This document shows positions 9,153 to 17,471 of a stretch of 64,000 bases of DNA, in pieces (positions within the stretch are counted from its first letter, which is position 1; every line of letters starts with the position of its first letter). Origin of the DNA: SpSt-539 sp964549445 (GTDB lineage Bacteria > Planctomycetota > Phycisphaerae > UBA1845 > UTPLA1); contig CAZJVS010000007.1 of assembly GCA_964549445.1 (NCBI GenBank), forward strand, positions 1 to 64,000, in the 5' to 3' direction. The position numbers and the translations under genes are program-made. The notes under the pieces are model-generated. The model saw only the letters and a program-made list of their open reading frames with translations, searched no databases and was not told the origin of the DNA.

Positions 9153-10441
9153 ATGCGACGGTTTTCGCTGCTTGCGAGTGGCCTGGTCTTCGCGGCGACG
9201 TGCGGCACCGTTCTGGCACTACCGCCGGCTTACAACATCCTCAGTCTTGGCGTGCTGCCCGGTGACACAACGAGCAGCGGCTTGGGAATATCGCCGAACG
9301 GAACTTACGTCTCCGGTTTCTCGAGCGTCAGTGGAGCAAACCACGGATTGCGCTGGACGCAAGTTGGTGGAACGGTGGCGCTGGCGAATCTGCCCGGTCG
9401 CTCTTTCATCACGGCGACAGGGGTCAACAACAACGGCGTCGCCGTCGGAACGGGCGCGACGACGTTCTTCGGGTCGAGTCCACTGCCGATCATCTGGACC
9501 AGCCCCGGCAGCGTCGCGCAATTGCCGCTGCCGGCGGGCCAGACGATTGGTCGGGCGAACGGCGTGAACCTCAGCGAGCTGGCCGTCGGCTCCGTAAACG
9601 GCGGAAGCCTTGAAGTGGCGGCGACATTTGCGGTCGGCGGTTCGTCGGTGATTCCGCAGACGCTGCCCAACGGCGGGCTTCTCCGCACGGCTTTCGGGAT
9701 CAATGACGCCGGCCGGATTGTCGGGCAGGGCTTGGACCCCAACAACGCGGCCGTGACGACGGGCTGGTATCTCGATCCCGGGGACGCGACGGCGACGGAC
9801 ATCGGGGCGCTGACGTCGCTGGGTCACAACAGTGCCATCCCATTCGGCGTCAGCAGCAACGGGTTGATCACCGGAAGCAGTTCATTGAACAGCGGGTCGG
9901 GTTCGCTGCCGTTCATCTGGTCCGAAGCGAACGGCATGGACCCGGTGCCGCTGCCCGTCGGCACGACCACCGGGCAGGGACGCGGTGTCAATTCGTCGGG
10001 GTGGGTTGTCGGTAACTCGTCGGCGGCGACGTCGATTCCGTTTCTGTATGACGGGAACACGTCCCAGTCGCTCCAAAGTCTCATTGTCAATCTCGGCGGG
10101 TGGGACCTGGTCAGCGGGACGTCGAATGCGGCGTTCGGGATCAGCGACAACGGCATCATCACGGGTCGCGGGCTGCTGAACGGCGTAGTGACGGGCTTTG
10201 TGATGATCCCGGTGCCGGAGCCGGTGACGGNNNNNNNNNNNNNNNNNNNNNNNNNNNNNNNNNNNNNNNNNNNNNNNNNNNNNNNNNNNNNNNNNNNNNN
10301 NNNNNNNNNNNNNNNNNNNNNNNNNNNNNNCTGAACGGCGTAGTGACGGGCTTTGTGATGATCCCGGTGCCGGAGCCGGTGACGGCATTGCTTGTTGGCG
10401 TGGGTAGTCTCATTGCGGTCCGTCGGCGGCGCGCGGTCTAG
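9153..10441 (+). CDS. PEP-CTERM protein with HAF-type repeats, split by an assembly gap
   Basis: This secreted protein is predicted to be sorted by an exosortase to the cell envelope. It has an N-terminal signal (MRRFSLLASGLVFAATCG) and at least six repeats of the form GINDAGRIVGQ or GVNNNGVAVGT, typical of the extracellular HAF repeat family. The C-terminal sorting tail is VPEPVTALLVGVGS followed by the arginine cluster RRRR. A 100-N run at 10231-10330 breaks the reading frame. Joining the identical 55-bp flanks restores one 377-residue protein ending RRRRAV. AAAGGAG lies six bases before the ATG. No exosortase gene is in this window. The ligand or role is unknown. Confidence 0.88.
10176..10385. 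repeat. Exact 55-bp duplicate flanking the N-gap (assembly overlap)
   Basis: Bases 10176-10230 and 10331-10385 are identical over 55 bp and abut the N-run on both sides. Removing the Ns and one copy gives a continuous PEP-CTERM coding frame. This is the signature of two contigs sharing a 55-mer that were scaffolded with a fixed-size gap. Confidence 0.95.
10231..10330. other. Scaffold gap of 100 Ns
   Basis: The run is exactly 100 undetermined bases, the customary placeholder length. The sequence on both sides suggests that no real bases are missing. Confidence 0.97.
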
Positions 10442-10499
10442 TTTCAAACTTTGCACCTTGCTGTATTTCTCGCGGAGGCGAGTCCGCGCGCCGGGGTGG

Positions 10500-10781
10500 T
10501 TACATCGGGGTTGAGATGCTGTCGGCGTGAACCCACTCGATGCGCTTGGTCACGCTGATTTCAGTCGGCGACTTGGTGAAGAAAACCATTCCCTTGTATG
10601 CCAAGAGGTACTTGTAGTGCTTCGAGAAGAAGCCGCCATGAGACACGACGACCAGCGGGTCGGCGACTCGGTTAAGGACGTTCACGAATTCATCCGGCCG
10701 GACGGTGACGATGGCGCCGGAGGCCTTGATGGCGTTTGCGGCGACGGCGGCGGCACCTGCTGCTCCTGCGGCTCCGTTCAT
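10500..10781 (-). CDS. Small conserved-looking hypothetical protein (93 aa)
   Basis: I do not recognise the family. The first 20 residues are Ala/Gly-rich, followed by a compact domain with the segments GAIVTVRPDEFVNVLN, LVVVSHGGFF and YLLAYKGMVFFTKS. This looks like a small beta-barrel or PH-like fold, but that is a guess. AGGAG lies eight bases before the ATG, which supports translation. It is convergent with the PEP-CTERM gene and has no obvious partner. Confidence 0.68.
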   Translation of the reverse strand: MNGAAGAAGAAAVAANAIKASGAIVTVRPDEFVNVLNRVADPLVVVSHGGFFSKHYKYLLAYKGMVFFTKSPTEISVTKRIEWVHADSISTPM

Positions 10782-10874
10782 TCAGTGTTCTCCTGAGATG
10801 GTCCGCCCGTCGGCGAAATGAGTGGGTGCGCCGACGTGCCGTTGTATTGTAACCCGGCCGGGGACTGTGCGGGT

Positions 10875-11303
10875 TCAGGGGTTTGGCGGCGGGCTGAGCA
10901 GATTCGGGTCGAAGTATGTTCCGCATTCCGGGCAGCGGGGTTCCGTGAAGCCGCTGAGGTCGTGATTGCAACGGCGACAGCGATTCACTCCTCGCGAGCG
11001 CCGTGCGTTGTCTCGAATGTGGTCCCTGGCGATAACCATAGCGATTGATCCAGTTCCCAACGGCAGGAGTGCGATGAATACACCCAATAGTGCGGCCGGT
11101 CCAGCAATTGGGAGGCACAGAAGAAGCGTGCACGACGAAAGAGCGCCGACGCCTACCGCGATGAACCCAAGCGCGCGAGCTGCGTGTGGCGCGAACCATG
11201 CAAGAGGGATCGCCGCGATTCCGCCGACAAGTCCGACGATGAAGCATGTAAGACCGCAGCTCAGAAACTCATTGGGCAGATGCGCGAGAACAAGAAGGGG
11301 CAT
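10875..11303 (-). CDS. Small membrane protein with C-terminal zinc ribbon
   Basis: This is a protein of about 142 residues with three or four hydrophobic segments (for example FIVGLVGGIAAIPLAW and GVFIALLPLGTGSIAMV). A four-cysteine ribbon follows, CRRCNHDLSGFTEPRCPECG, then a short Pro-rich tail. The same ribbon occurs in four other membrane proteins of this window. Its role is unknown. The start is uncertain: ATG 11303 lacks a clear ribosome-binding site, while an in-frame TTG at 11363 would overlap the end of guaA by 14 bp and could be coupled to it. It lies immediately downstream of guaA on the same strand. Confidence 0.7.
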   Translation of the reverse strand: MPLLVLAHLPNEFLSCGLTCFIVGLVGGIAAIPLAWFAPHAARALGFIAVGVGALSSCTLLLCLPIAGPAALLGVFIALLPLGTGSIAMVIARDHIRDNARRSRGVNRCRRCNHDLSGFTEPRCPECGTYFDPNLLSPPPNP

Positions 11304-11349
11304 TTGATGGTCGCTACGTTCGTTGTCAGTGCACGAATCTACGACAATT

Positions 11350-12897
11350 TCATTCCCACTCAATCGTCCCCGGCGGCTTACTTGTTACATCATAGACCAC
11401 GCGATTGATGCCGCATACTTCATTGACGATTCGACTGCTGATCTTGCCGAGAACGGTGGGATCGATGTGGGCCCAGTCGGCGGTCATGAAGTCGGTGGTT
11501 TCGACGATGCGGATGGCGACGACGGACTGGCCGGCGTAGGTGCGGTAGTCGCCCATGACGCCGACGCTGGCGACGGGGAGCAGGACGCCGAAGGCCTGGG
11601 CGACTTTGCGGTACCAGCCGGACGCAGTGAGTTCTTCGATGATGATTTCGTCGGCGCGGCGGAGCAGGTCGCAGCGCTCGCGCGTGACCTCGCCGATGAT
11701 GCGGACGGCGAGGCCCGGGCCGGGGAATGGGTGACGCCAGAGGAGTTCTTCGGGCAGGCCGAGCAGCTCGCCGACCTGGCGGACTTCGTCTTTGAACATA
11801 TCGCGGAGGGGTTCGACGAGTTCGAAGCCGACTTCGCGTGGCAGGCCGCCGACGTTGTGGTGGAGCTTGATGCCGGCGGCGGTGCCGGCCTCGGAGACGC
11901 CGGACTCGATCACGTCGGGATAGATCGTGCCCTGGGCGAGGAAGCGGGCATTGGGGATGGTCGTCGCCTCGGCGGCGAAGACGGCGATGAACTCGTGGCC
12001 GATGCGACGGCGCTTTTCCTGCGGATCGGTGATGCCGGCGAGCTGATTGAGGAAGCGGTCGGCGGCGTCGACGACTCGCAGGTCCGTTTTGAAGTGGCCG
12101 CGGAAGGTGGCCTCGACGCGGTTGCGCTCGTTCAATCGGAGCAGGCCGTTGTCGACGAAGATGCAAGTGAGCCGGTCGCCAATGGCGCAGCTCACGAGTG
12201 CGGCGGTGACGCTGGAGTCGACGCCGCCCGAAAGGCCGCAGATGACGCGGGCGTCGGCGGGGACGCGGCGGCGGATGTCGTCGACGGCGGCTTCGATCAT
12301 GTTGTCGGCGCGCCAGGTTGGCTTGCAGCCGCAGATGTCGAAGAGGAAGTTGCGGAGGATCTGGCCGCCGTGCGGAGTGTGGGTGACTTCGGGGTGAAAC
12401 TGGACGCCCCAGAACGGCCGCTTGGCATGGCGGACGACGGCGACGGGGCAGGTCGGCGTCGTGGCGAGCGGAAGGAAGTCGGCAGGCAGGTCGCTGACGA
12501 TGTCGCCGTGGCTCATCCAGACCGTGGTGTCGGCTGGGAGATGTGCGAGGAGCGGTTCATCGCGGGCGATACGGAGTGCGGTGCGGCCGAACTCGCGGCT
12601 TTCGCCGGGTCGAACCTTGGCACCGAGCAGACCGCAGGCGACCTGCATTCCGTAGCAAATGCCGAGGACGGGGATGCCCATTTCGAGGAGGGAGGGTTCG
12701 CAAGTGGGGGCGCCGGCGTCGTACGTGCTGGAAGGTCCGCCTGAGAGGATGATGCCGACGATGTCGTGTTTTCGCAGCTCGTCGGGGCGAACGCGCGGGG
12801 CGAAAATCCGCGAGTGAACGTGGTTTTCGCGCACGCGGCGGGCGATGAGCTGGCAGTATTGAGATCCGAAGTCTAGAACGGCGATGGTTGGTTGCAT
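11350..12897 (-). CDS. guaA: GMP synthase (glutamine-hydrolysing)
   Basis: This 515-residue enzyme converts XMP to GMP using ATP and glutamine, the last step of guanine nucleotide synthesis. The N-terminal class I amidotransferase domain has the nucleophilic cysteine in GICYGMQ (residue 81) and the conserved VQFHPEVTHT segment with the catalytic histidine. The ATP-pyrophosphatase domain starts around GLSGGVDSSVTAAL. The C-terminal dimerisation domain ends with PPGTIEWE, the usual GuaA terminus. Length and order are standard. It is divergent from the S9 peptidase gene across a region of about 230 bp. Confidence 0.97.
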   Translation of the reverse strand: MQPTIAVLDFGSQYCQLIARRVRENHVHSRIFAPRVRPDELRKHDIVGIILSGGPSSTYDAGAPTCEPSLLEMGIPVLGICYGMQVACGLLGAKVRPGESREFGRTALRIARDEPLLAHLPADTTVWMSHGDIVSDLPADFLPLATTPTCPVAVVRHAKRPFWGVQFHPEVTHTPHGGQILRNFLFDICGCKPTWRADNMIEAAVDDIRRRVPADARVICGLSGGVDSSVTAALVSCAIGDRLTCIFVDNGLLRLNERNRVEATFRGHFKTDLRVVDAADRFLNQLAGITDPQEKRRRIGHEFIAVFAAEATTIPNARFLAQGTIYPDVIESGVSEAGTAAGIKLHHNVGGLPREVGFELVEPLRDMFKDEVRQVGELLGLPEELLWRHPFPGPGLAVRIIGEVTRERCDLLRRADEIIIEELTASGWYRKVAQAFGVLLPVASVGVMGDYRTYAGQSVVAIRIVETTDFMTADWAHIDPTVLGKISSRIVNEVCGINRVVYDVTSKPPGTIEWE

Positions 12898-13129
12898 GGG
12901 GCCATTCTGGTGGGGGGGCCGCGGATTGTCGAATGGTGATTGAGGTGCGCGAATCCCCTAAATTGGGCCGTTTGAGCGAAAGACCCTGCGGTTTGACTCG
13001 TTCACACTACGTCGGCGCTACTCGACTGCCCGTCGAAGGCATTTGGTGGTAAAGTGAAGGAAGTCGGCCGCGGGCGTGCAGCCCGTGGCAGCCCCTCAAA
13101 CCATTTTTTCGTAACAGGGAGTTCACTCG

Positions 13130-15151
13130 ATGAGCAAACGAACTATTCGAATCACATTTCACATCGTCGCGGCGCTTTGCGTTGCGGCGGCAGCTGATGC
13201 GGCCCGCGGCGGATTGATTCCGCGAGCGGTGCTGTTCGGCAACCCGGATCGGGCATCGCCGCAGGTCAGTCCGGACGGCGCGCAGATCGCGTGGCTGGCT
13301 CCGAGCGACGGCGTGATGAACGTGTTTGTCGCGCCGCTCGGCCAACTCGACAAGGCGAAAGTCGTGACGAACGAGAAGACGCGGCCCATCCGGATGTTCA
13401 CTTGGGCCTACACGAACGGCCACATCCTCTACAACCAGGACGCGGGCGGGAATGAGGATTGGCACATCAACGTGACCGACCTCAAGACCGGCAAGACAAC
13501 CGACCTGACGCCGTTCGACAAGGTGCAGGCGCGGATGATCGACGTGAATGAAAAGACCCCGGACACGATCCTGGTGTCGTTGAACAAGCGCGATCCGAAG
13601 TATCACGACGTGTTCAGCGTCAATATCCTCACGGGTGAGAGCAAGCTCGTGGCGGAGAACAAGGACAAGCTGGCCGGCTATGTCATTGATCACGATGGCA
13701 AGCTGCGGATGGGCGTGCGGTCGACTCCGGACGGCGGCGAGGAAATCCTGACGATCAAGCCGGACGGGAAGATGGAGTCGTTTGCGAAGATCGGTTTGGA
13801 TGACGCGATGACGTCGGGGCCGGCGGGGTTCGACAAGAGCGGCAAGACGCTCTACTTCCTCGACAGCCGCAACCGGAACACCGGCGCTCTGACGACGATC
13901 GACCTGGCGAGCAACAAGCAATCGGTCATCGCTGAGGATGCGAAGGCCGACGCCGGAGGAGTTTTGATCCACCCGACGGAGAAGAACGTCCAGGCGGTCG
14001 CGTTCAATTACGACCGACAGAACTGGAAGGTGCTCGATAAGGCCATTGAGGGCGACCTGGCGTACTTGAAGACGGTGGCGGACGGCGAATTGAACGTCAC
14101 GTCGCGGACCCTGGACGACAAGAAGTGGGTCGTGGCATACGTCGTCGATGACGGCCCGGTTCGGTACTACCTGTACGACCGGCCGGCGAAGAAGGCATCG
14201 TTCCTGTTCACCAATCGCGATTCGCTCGAGAAGCTGCCGCTGGCGAAGATGCACCCGGTGATCATCAAGTCGCGCGACGGGCTGGACCTGGTCAGTTACT
14301 ACACGCTGCCGAAGAGCAGCGATGCGAAGAACTCAGGCAAGCCGGACAAGCCGCTGCCGCTGGTCTTGAATGTTCACGGCGGTCCGTGGGCGCGGGACGG
14401 CTGGGGTCTGAACCCGACGCACCAGTGGCTGGCCGATCGCGGCTTTGCCGTCATGAGCGTCAACTATCGCGGTTCGACCGGATTCGGCAAGAACTTCATC
14501 AATGCCGCCAATCACGAGTGGGCCGGCAAGATGCACAACGATCTGATCGACGCCGTCGATTGGGCGGTGAAGAACGGCATCGCCGATCCGAAGAAGGTTG
14601 CCATCATGGGCGGAAGCTACGGCGGCTATGCGACGCTGGTCGGACTGACGTTCACGCCGGACACTTTTGCATGCGGTGTCGATATTGTCGGGCCGTCGAA
14701 TCTCGCGACGCTGCTCAATTCGATTCCGCCGTATTGGGAGCCGATGATCGAGACTTTCACCAAGCGCGTTGGTGATCACCGAACCGAGGAGGGCCGGTCG
14801 CTGCTCAATCAGCGCTCGCCGCTCTCGTACGTGGACAAGATCAAGAAGCCGCTGCTCATCGGCCAGGGCGCGAACGACCCGCGCGTGAAGAAGGCGGAGT
14901 CGGACCAGATCGTGCAGGCCATGCAGTCGAAGAAGATCCCGGTGACGTACGTGCTCTACCCGGACGAGGGGCACGGCTTTGCCCGGCCGGAGAACCGCAT
15001 GTCGTTCTATGCCGTGGCCGAGGCGTTCCTGACGAAAAACCTCGGCGGCGAGTGCGAGCCGATCGGGAACGACTTCAAGAATTCCAGCATTCAGGCGCCG
15101 GCCGGGGCCGAGCAGATTCAGGGCTTCGCCGAGAAGCTTCCGAAGCAGTAA
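13130..15151 (+). CDS. S9-family (prolyl oligopeptidase-like) secreted peptidase
   Basis: This 673-residue serine peptidase probably degrades peptides in the periplasm or outside the cell. A signal peptide of about 24 residues is followed by a seven-bladed propeller region. The C-terminal alpha/beta-hydrolase domain has GGSYGGYATL (Ser 496), GANDPRV (Asp 583) and DEGHGF (His 615) as the catalytic triad. The segment NVHGGPWARDGWG fits the oxyanion region of the dipeptidyl/acyl-peptidase branch. AGGGAG lies eight bases before the ATG. A rho-independent terminator follows the stop codon, so it is probably transcribed alone. Confidence 0.93.
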   Translation: MSKRTIRITFHIVAALCVAAAADAARGGLIPRAVLFGNPDRASPQVSPDGAQIAWLAPSDGVMNVFVAPLGQLDKAKVVTNEKTRPIRMFTWAYTNGHILYNQDAGGNEDWHINVTDLKTGKTTDLTPFDKVQARMIDVNEKTPDTILVSLNKRDPKYHDVFSVNILTGESKLVAENKDKLAGYVIDHDGKLRMGVRSTPDGGEEILTIKPDGKMESFAKIGLDDAMTSGPAGFDKSGKTLYFLDSRNRNTGALTTIDLASNKQSVIAEDAKADAGGVLIHPTEKNVQAVAFNYDRQNWKVLDKAIEGDLAYLKTVADGELNVTSRTLDDKKWVVAYVVDDGPVRYYLYDRPAKKASFLFTNRDSLEKLPLAKMHPVIIKSRDGLDLVSYYTLPKSSDAKNSGKPDKPLPLVLNVHGGPWARDGWGLNPTHQWLADRGFAVMSVNYRGSTGFGKNFINAANHEWAGKMHNDLIDAVDWAVKNGIADPKKVAIMGGSYGGYATLVGLTFTPDTFACGVDIVGPSNLATLLNSIPPYWEPMIETFTKRVGDHRTEEGRSLLNQRSPLSYVDKIKKPLLIGQGANDPRVKKAESDQIVQAMQSKKIPVTYVLYPDEGHGFARPENRMSFYAVAEAFLTKNLGGECEPIGNDFKNSSIQAPAGAEQIQGFAEKLPKQ

Positions 15152-15180
15152 TCGCGACTCACCGTCGCGAGTTTCAACTG

Positions 15181-15213
15181 GCCCGTGCTGCTGCCTGCAC
15201 GGGCCTCTTTTTT
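15181..15213 (+). terminator. Rho-independent terminator after the S9 peptidase
   Basis: GCCCGTGC and GCACGGGC form a perfect 8-bp stem with an 8-base loop, followed by CTCTTTTTT. It starts 30 bp after the stop codon. Confidence 0.9.
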
Positions 15214-15262
15214 GCGCCGAACCGGATGGGTATGCTGGTGGGGTCACATCTCGGAGGGCGCC

Positions 15263-16528
15263 ATGTTTCGATTTGCATTGTTCAGCGGGACGGTCCTCGC
15301 GTGCGCCGTCGCGGTTTCGGCGCAGACGCGGTTTGTTGTGGCCGATCGGGACAGCGATGCGCTCGCGCGGCTGCTGGACGCGAACCACAGCGGGGTGATC
15401 GACGAGCCCGGGGAGGTGAACCGGTATTTCGACGGGGCGAATGCGGCCGGGACGTTCGGCCCGCAAAATCCGACGGCGCTGGCGATCGGGCGGCGGGGCG
15501 TGGTGATCATGGGAGACCAGATCAACCGAAACGTCTATCGGCTGTTCGATTCGAACAACGACGGGGATACGCAGGACGCGGGGGAGAGCATCGTGTTTGC
15601 CGACGTGACGAATGCGTCGGGGGTGAGCTTTGCCTTTCCAACGGGGGCGGCGTTAGACGCCGGAGGGGATGCGTTTGTGGTGAACGCCGGTAATGCGTCC
15701 GGCAATGACGGAATCTATCGGCTGCGCGATCTGAACAACGACGGCGATGCGCAAGACGTAGGTGAGATCACCGACTATGTGACCACGGGGGCGTTTGGGC
15801 CGGGCAACGGGCCGTATGGTCCACAGGAGATGTTTTTTGATTGCGCGGGCGTGGGGTATGTGCGGAATTCGACGGCCGGGCTTCACGGGATTTATCGCTT
15901 CGAAGATTTGAACCACAATGGGCGGGCGGATGATGCGGGGGAGTTCACGGTGTTTCTCGACACGACGAATGCGTCCGGCGTGGCGATCGTCGCGGGGTTT
16001 CCGCTAGAGCCGGACCGGGCGCGGCCCGGCGCGATGTACATTCACCAGACGGCAGCTGGCGCCGTCGATCAGGTCGTTCGAGCGATGGATATGAATGCGG
16101 ACAACGACGCGCAGGACGCGGGCGAGGCGCGATTGGTGTGGCAGAACGCGGCGGCCGGGTTTACGGGGATCGATCTGCTCAGCATGCGGAACGGCGACTT
16201 GCTGGTGACGGACAACAGTGGGCTGACCATCGTGCGGCTGCACGACGTGGATAACAACGGCGACTTTATGGGGGCGGGGGAGCAGACGACGTTTTTTGCG
16301 AATACGTCGGGGCTGGTGTTGCAGGTGCGGCAGATTGCTTCGATCGAGATCCTGGGCGACATCGACGATGACGGGGATGTGGATGCGGTCGATGCGGCGA
16401 TGTTTGTGGACGTACTGACGGGGGTAGACGTCGATGTCGATCGGACGCGGCTGTCGGATCTGAATTGCGACGCGGCGGCGAACGGGCTGGATATCCAAGT
16501 GATGGCGGCGCGGTTGGCGGGCATGTAG
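15263..16528 (+). CDS. Secreted calcium-loop propeller-like protein with C-terminal dockerin
   Basis: This is a 421-residue exported protein. The start at 15263 has GGAGG five bases upstream and gives a clean signal peptide (MFRFALFSGTVLACAVAVSA). Six segments spaced along the protein carry an EF-hand-like acidic loop, for example DSNNDGDTQDAGE, DLNNDGDAQDVGE and DLNHNGRADDAGE. Each is followed by a hydrophobic strand, which suggests a propeller whose blades each bear a calcium loop. The last 55 residues (GDIDDDGDVDAVDAA and DLNCDAAANGLDIQ) form a dockerin type I pair. Planctomycetes carry many such dockerin-ended proteins without classical cellulosomes. The role is unknown; a surface-anchored or structural protein is likely. 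Confidence 0.82.
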   Translation: MFRFALFSGTVLACAVAVSAQTRFVVADRDSDALARLLDANHSGVIDEPGEVNRYFDGANAAGTFGPQNPTALAIGRRGVVIMGDQINRNVYRLFDSNNDGDTQDAGESIVFADVTNASGVSFAFPTGAALDAGGDAFVVNAGNASGNDGIYRLRDLNNDGDAQDVGEITDYVTTGAFGPGNGPYGPQEMFFDCAGVGYVRNSTAGLHGIYRFEDLNHNGRADDAGEFTVFLDTTNASGVAIVAGFPLEPDRARPGAMYIHQTAAGAVDQVVRAMDMNADNDAQDAGEARLVWQNAAAGFTGIDLLSMRNGDLLVTDNSGLTIVRLHDVDNNGDFMGAGEQTTFFANTSGLVLQVRQIASIEILGDIDDDGDVDAVDAAMFVDVLTGVDVDVDRTRLSDLNCDAAANGLDIQVMAARLAGM

Positions 16529-16541
16529 GCGCCGTCATTCG

Positions 16542-17471
16542 TCATCGCGCTTGCTCCGGCACGCTGATCGAAGCCTTCTGGCTTCGAACGCAGCGTGTGC
16601 GCAAGTATTCCTCATAGAGTCGCTGGATCGGAAGCCATGCACCGCATTGCGGGCACTCGTCGCCGTGGGGCTCCAGACTTGCTTCGCACTTGAAGCAGCG
16701 GCCGGCGAGGCGGTCGAGGTTGGCAAAGGTGTCGTGTCGTGCTGCACGCTCAACTGACCGGATTGAGAGAATTAGCAGGACGATCGACGACAGCATGAGT
16801 GAGAATGATATCGGGTCCTTTGGGGGCTCGTGGTCCGGTTGCGGGAAAGAATAGAGCGCGAGCACGCCGAACGCGATCACCGCTGCAGCGAAAAAGAAAT
16901 ATCCAAGGAGTCGCCGCGATCTACCGGATGGAGTCGCACGTGTGAGCGGAATAAACGAACCTCCCAGGCCCGTATACTTGAACCTCGCGCCAATTGTAAG
17001 AATGCGACGGTAACCATCTTGCTCATGAACGTCGTCGCCACAAGTTGCGCAGCGATCAGAAACGCCCGGCATGTAAGGCTCGCCGCAGTTCAGACATCTT
17101 CCGCCCAGCTTTCGCAGTCGGAAGCGCGGCGAAAACAGGAACACTAACAAGAGGGGAATTCCTGTGATTAAGACGACTCCAGCGACCTCAACAGTCGATT
17201 TCAAGACTGAGGGCTTCACTCCAGCCGGCATTCCCGTGCGCTGCGGACCAACAATCAATATGAACGCAACGAGCGCAGCATACATTAGTACGGCAGCGAT
17301 GAGGCATAGATGTGAGTGGAAGCGTCCGAGCTTGCGATACGGCGTATCGGCCCGAAGTGACCGGAAACGCGGCGGCGACAAGACTCGGCGCCGGTACCAA
17401 TCTGGAATTTTCGGTTTGTTCGTGTGCATCTGTCGCTGCGCTTCAGCGCGAATGATAGTGCGGCTCGTCAC
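16542..17471 (-). CDS. Membrane protein with two zinc ribbons
   Basis: This is a protein of about 309 residues. It has two pairs of hydrophobic helices (around CLIAAVLMYAALVAFILIV and GVVLITGIPLLLVFLF, then LLGYFFFAAAVIAFGVLAL and LMLSSIVLLILSI). Each pair is followed by a four-cysteine ribbon: CLNCGEPYMPGVSDRCATCG and CFKCEASLEPHGDECPQCG. The two halves look like an internal duplication of a TM-plus-ribbon unit. The GTG start at 17471 overlaps the uvrB stop (GTGA), which implies translational coupling. An ATG at 17429 is the alternative. The function is unknown. Confidence 0.75.
   Translation of the reverse strand: MTSRTIIRAEAQRQMHTNKPKIPDWYRRRVLSPPRFRSLRADTPYRKLGRFHSHLCLIAAVLMYAALVAFILIVGPQRTGMPAGVKPSVLKSTVEVAGVVLITGIPLLLVFLFSPRFRLRKLGGRCLNCGEPYMPGVSDRCATCGDDVHEQDGYRRILTIGARFKYTGLGGSFIPLTRATPSGRSRRLLGYFFFAAAVIAFGVLALYSFPQPDHEPPKDPISFSLMLSSIVLLILSIRSVERAARHDTFANLDRLAGRCFKCEASLEPHGDECPQCGAWLPIQRLYEEYLRTRCVRSQKASISVPEQAR

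Noticed and set aside
10176..10385. 55-bp direct repeats as target-site or attachment-site duplications
   Set aside because: They abut an N-run exactly and merging them restores the gene, so an assembly overlap is the better explanation.
10471..10488. Small hairpin CGCGGA...TCCGCG between convergent genes as a terminator
   Set aside because: The stem is only 6 bp with no T-run on either side; too weak to call in a GC-rich background.
11323..12744. 473-codon plus-strand open frame over guaA
   Set aside because: It is an antisense shadow rich in Asp, Gly, Ala and Val with no domain; guaA is unmistakable on the other strand.
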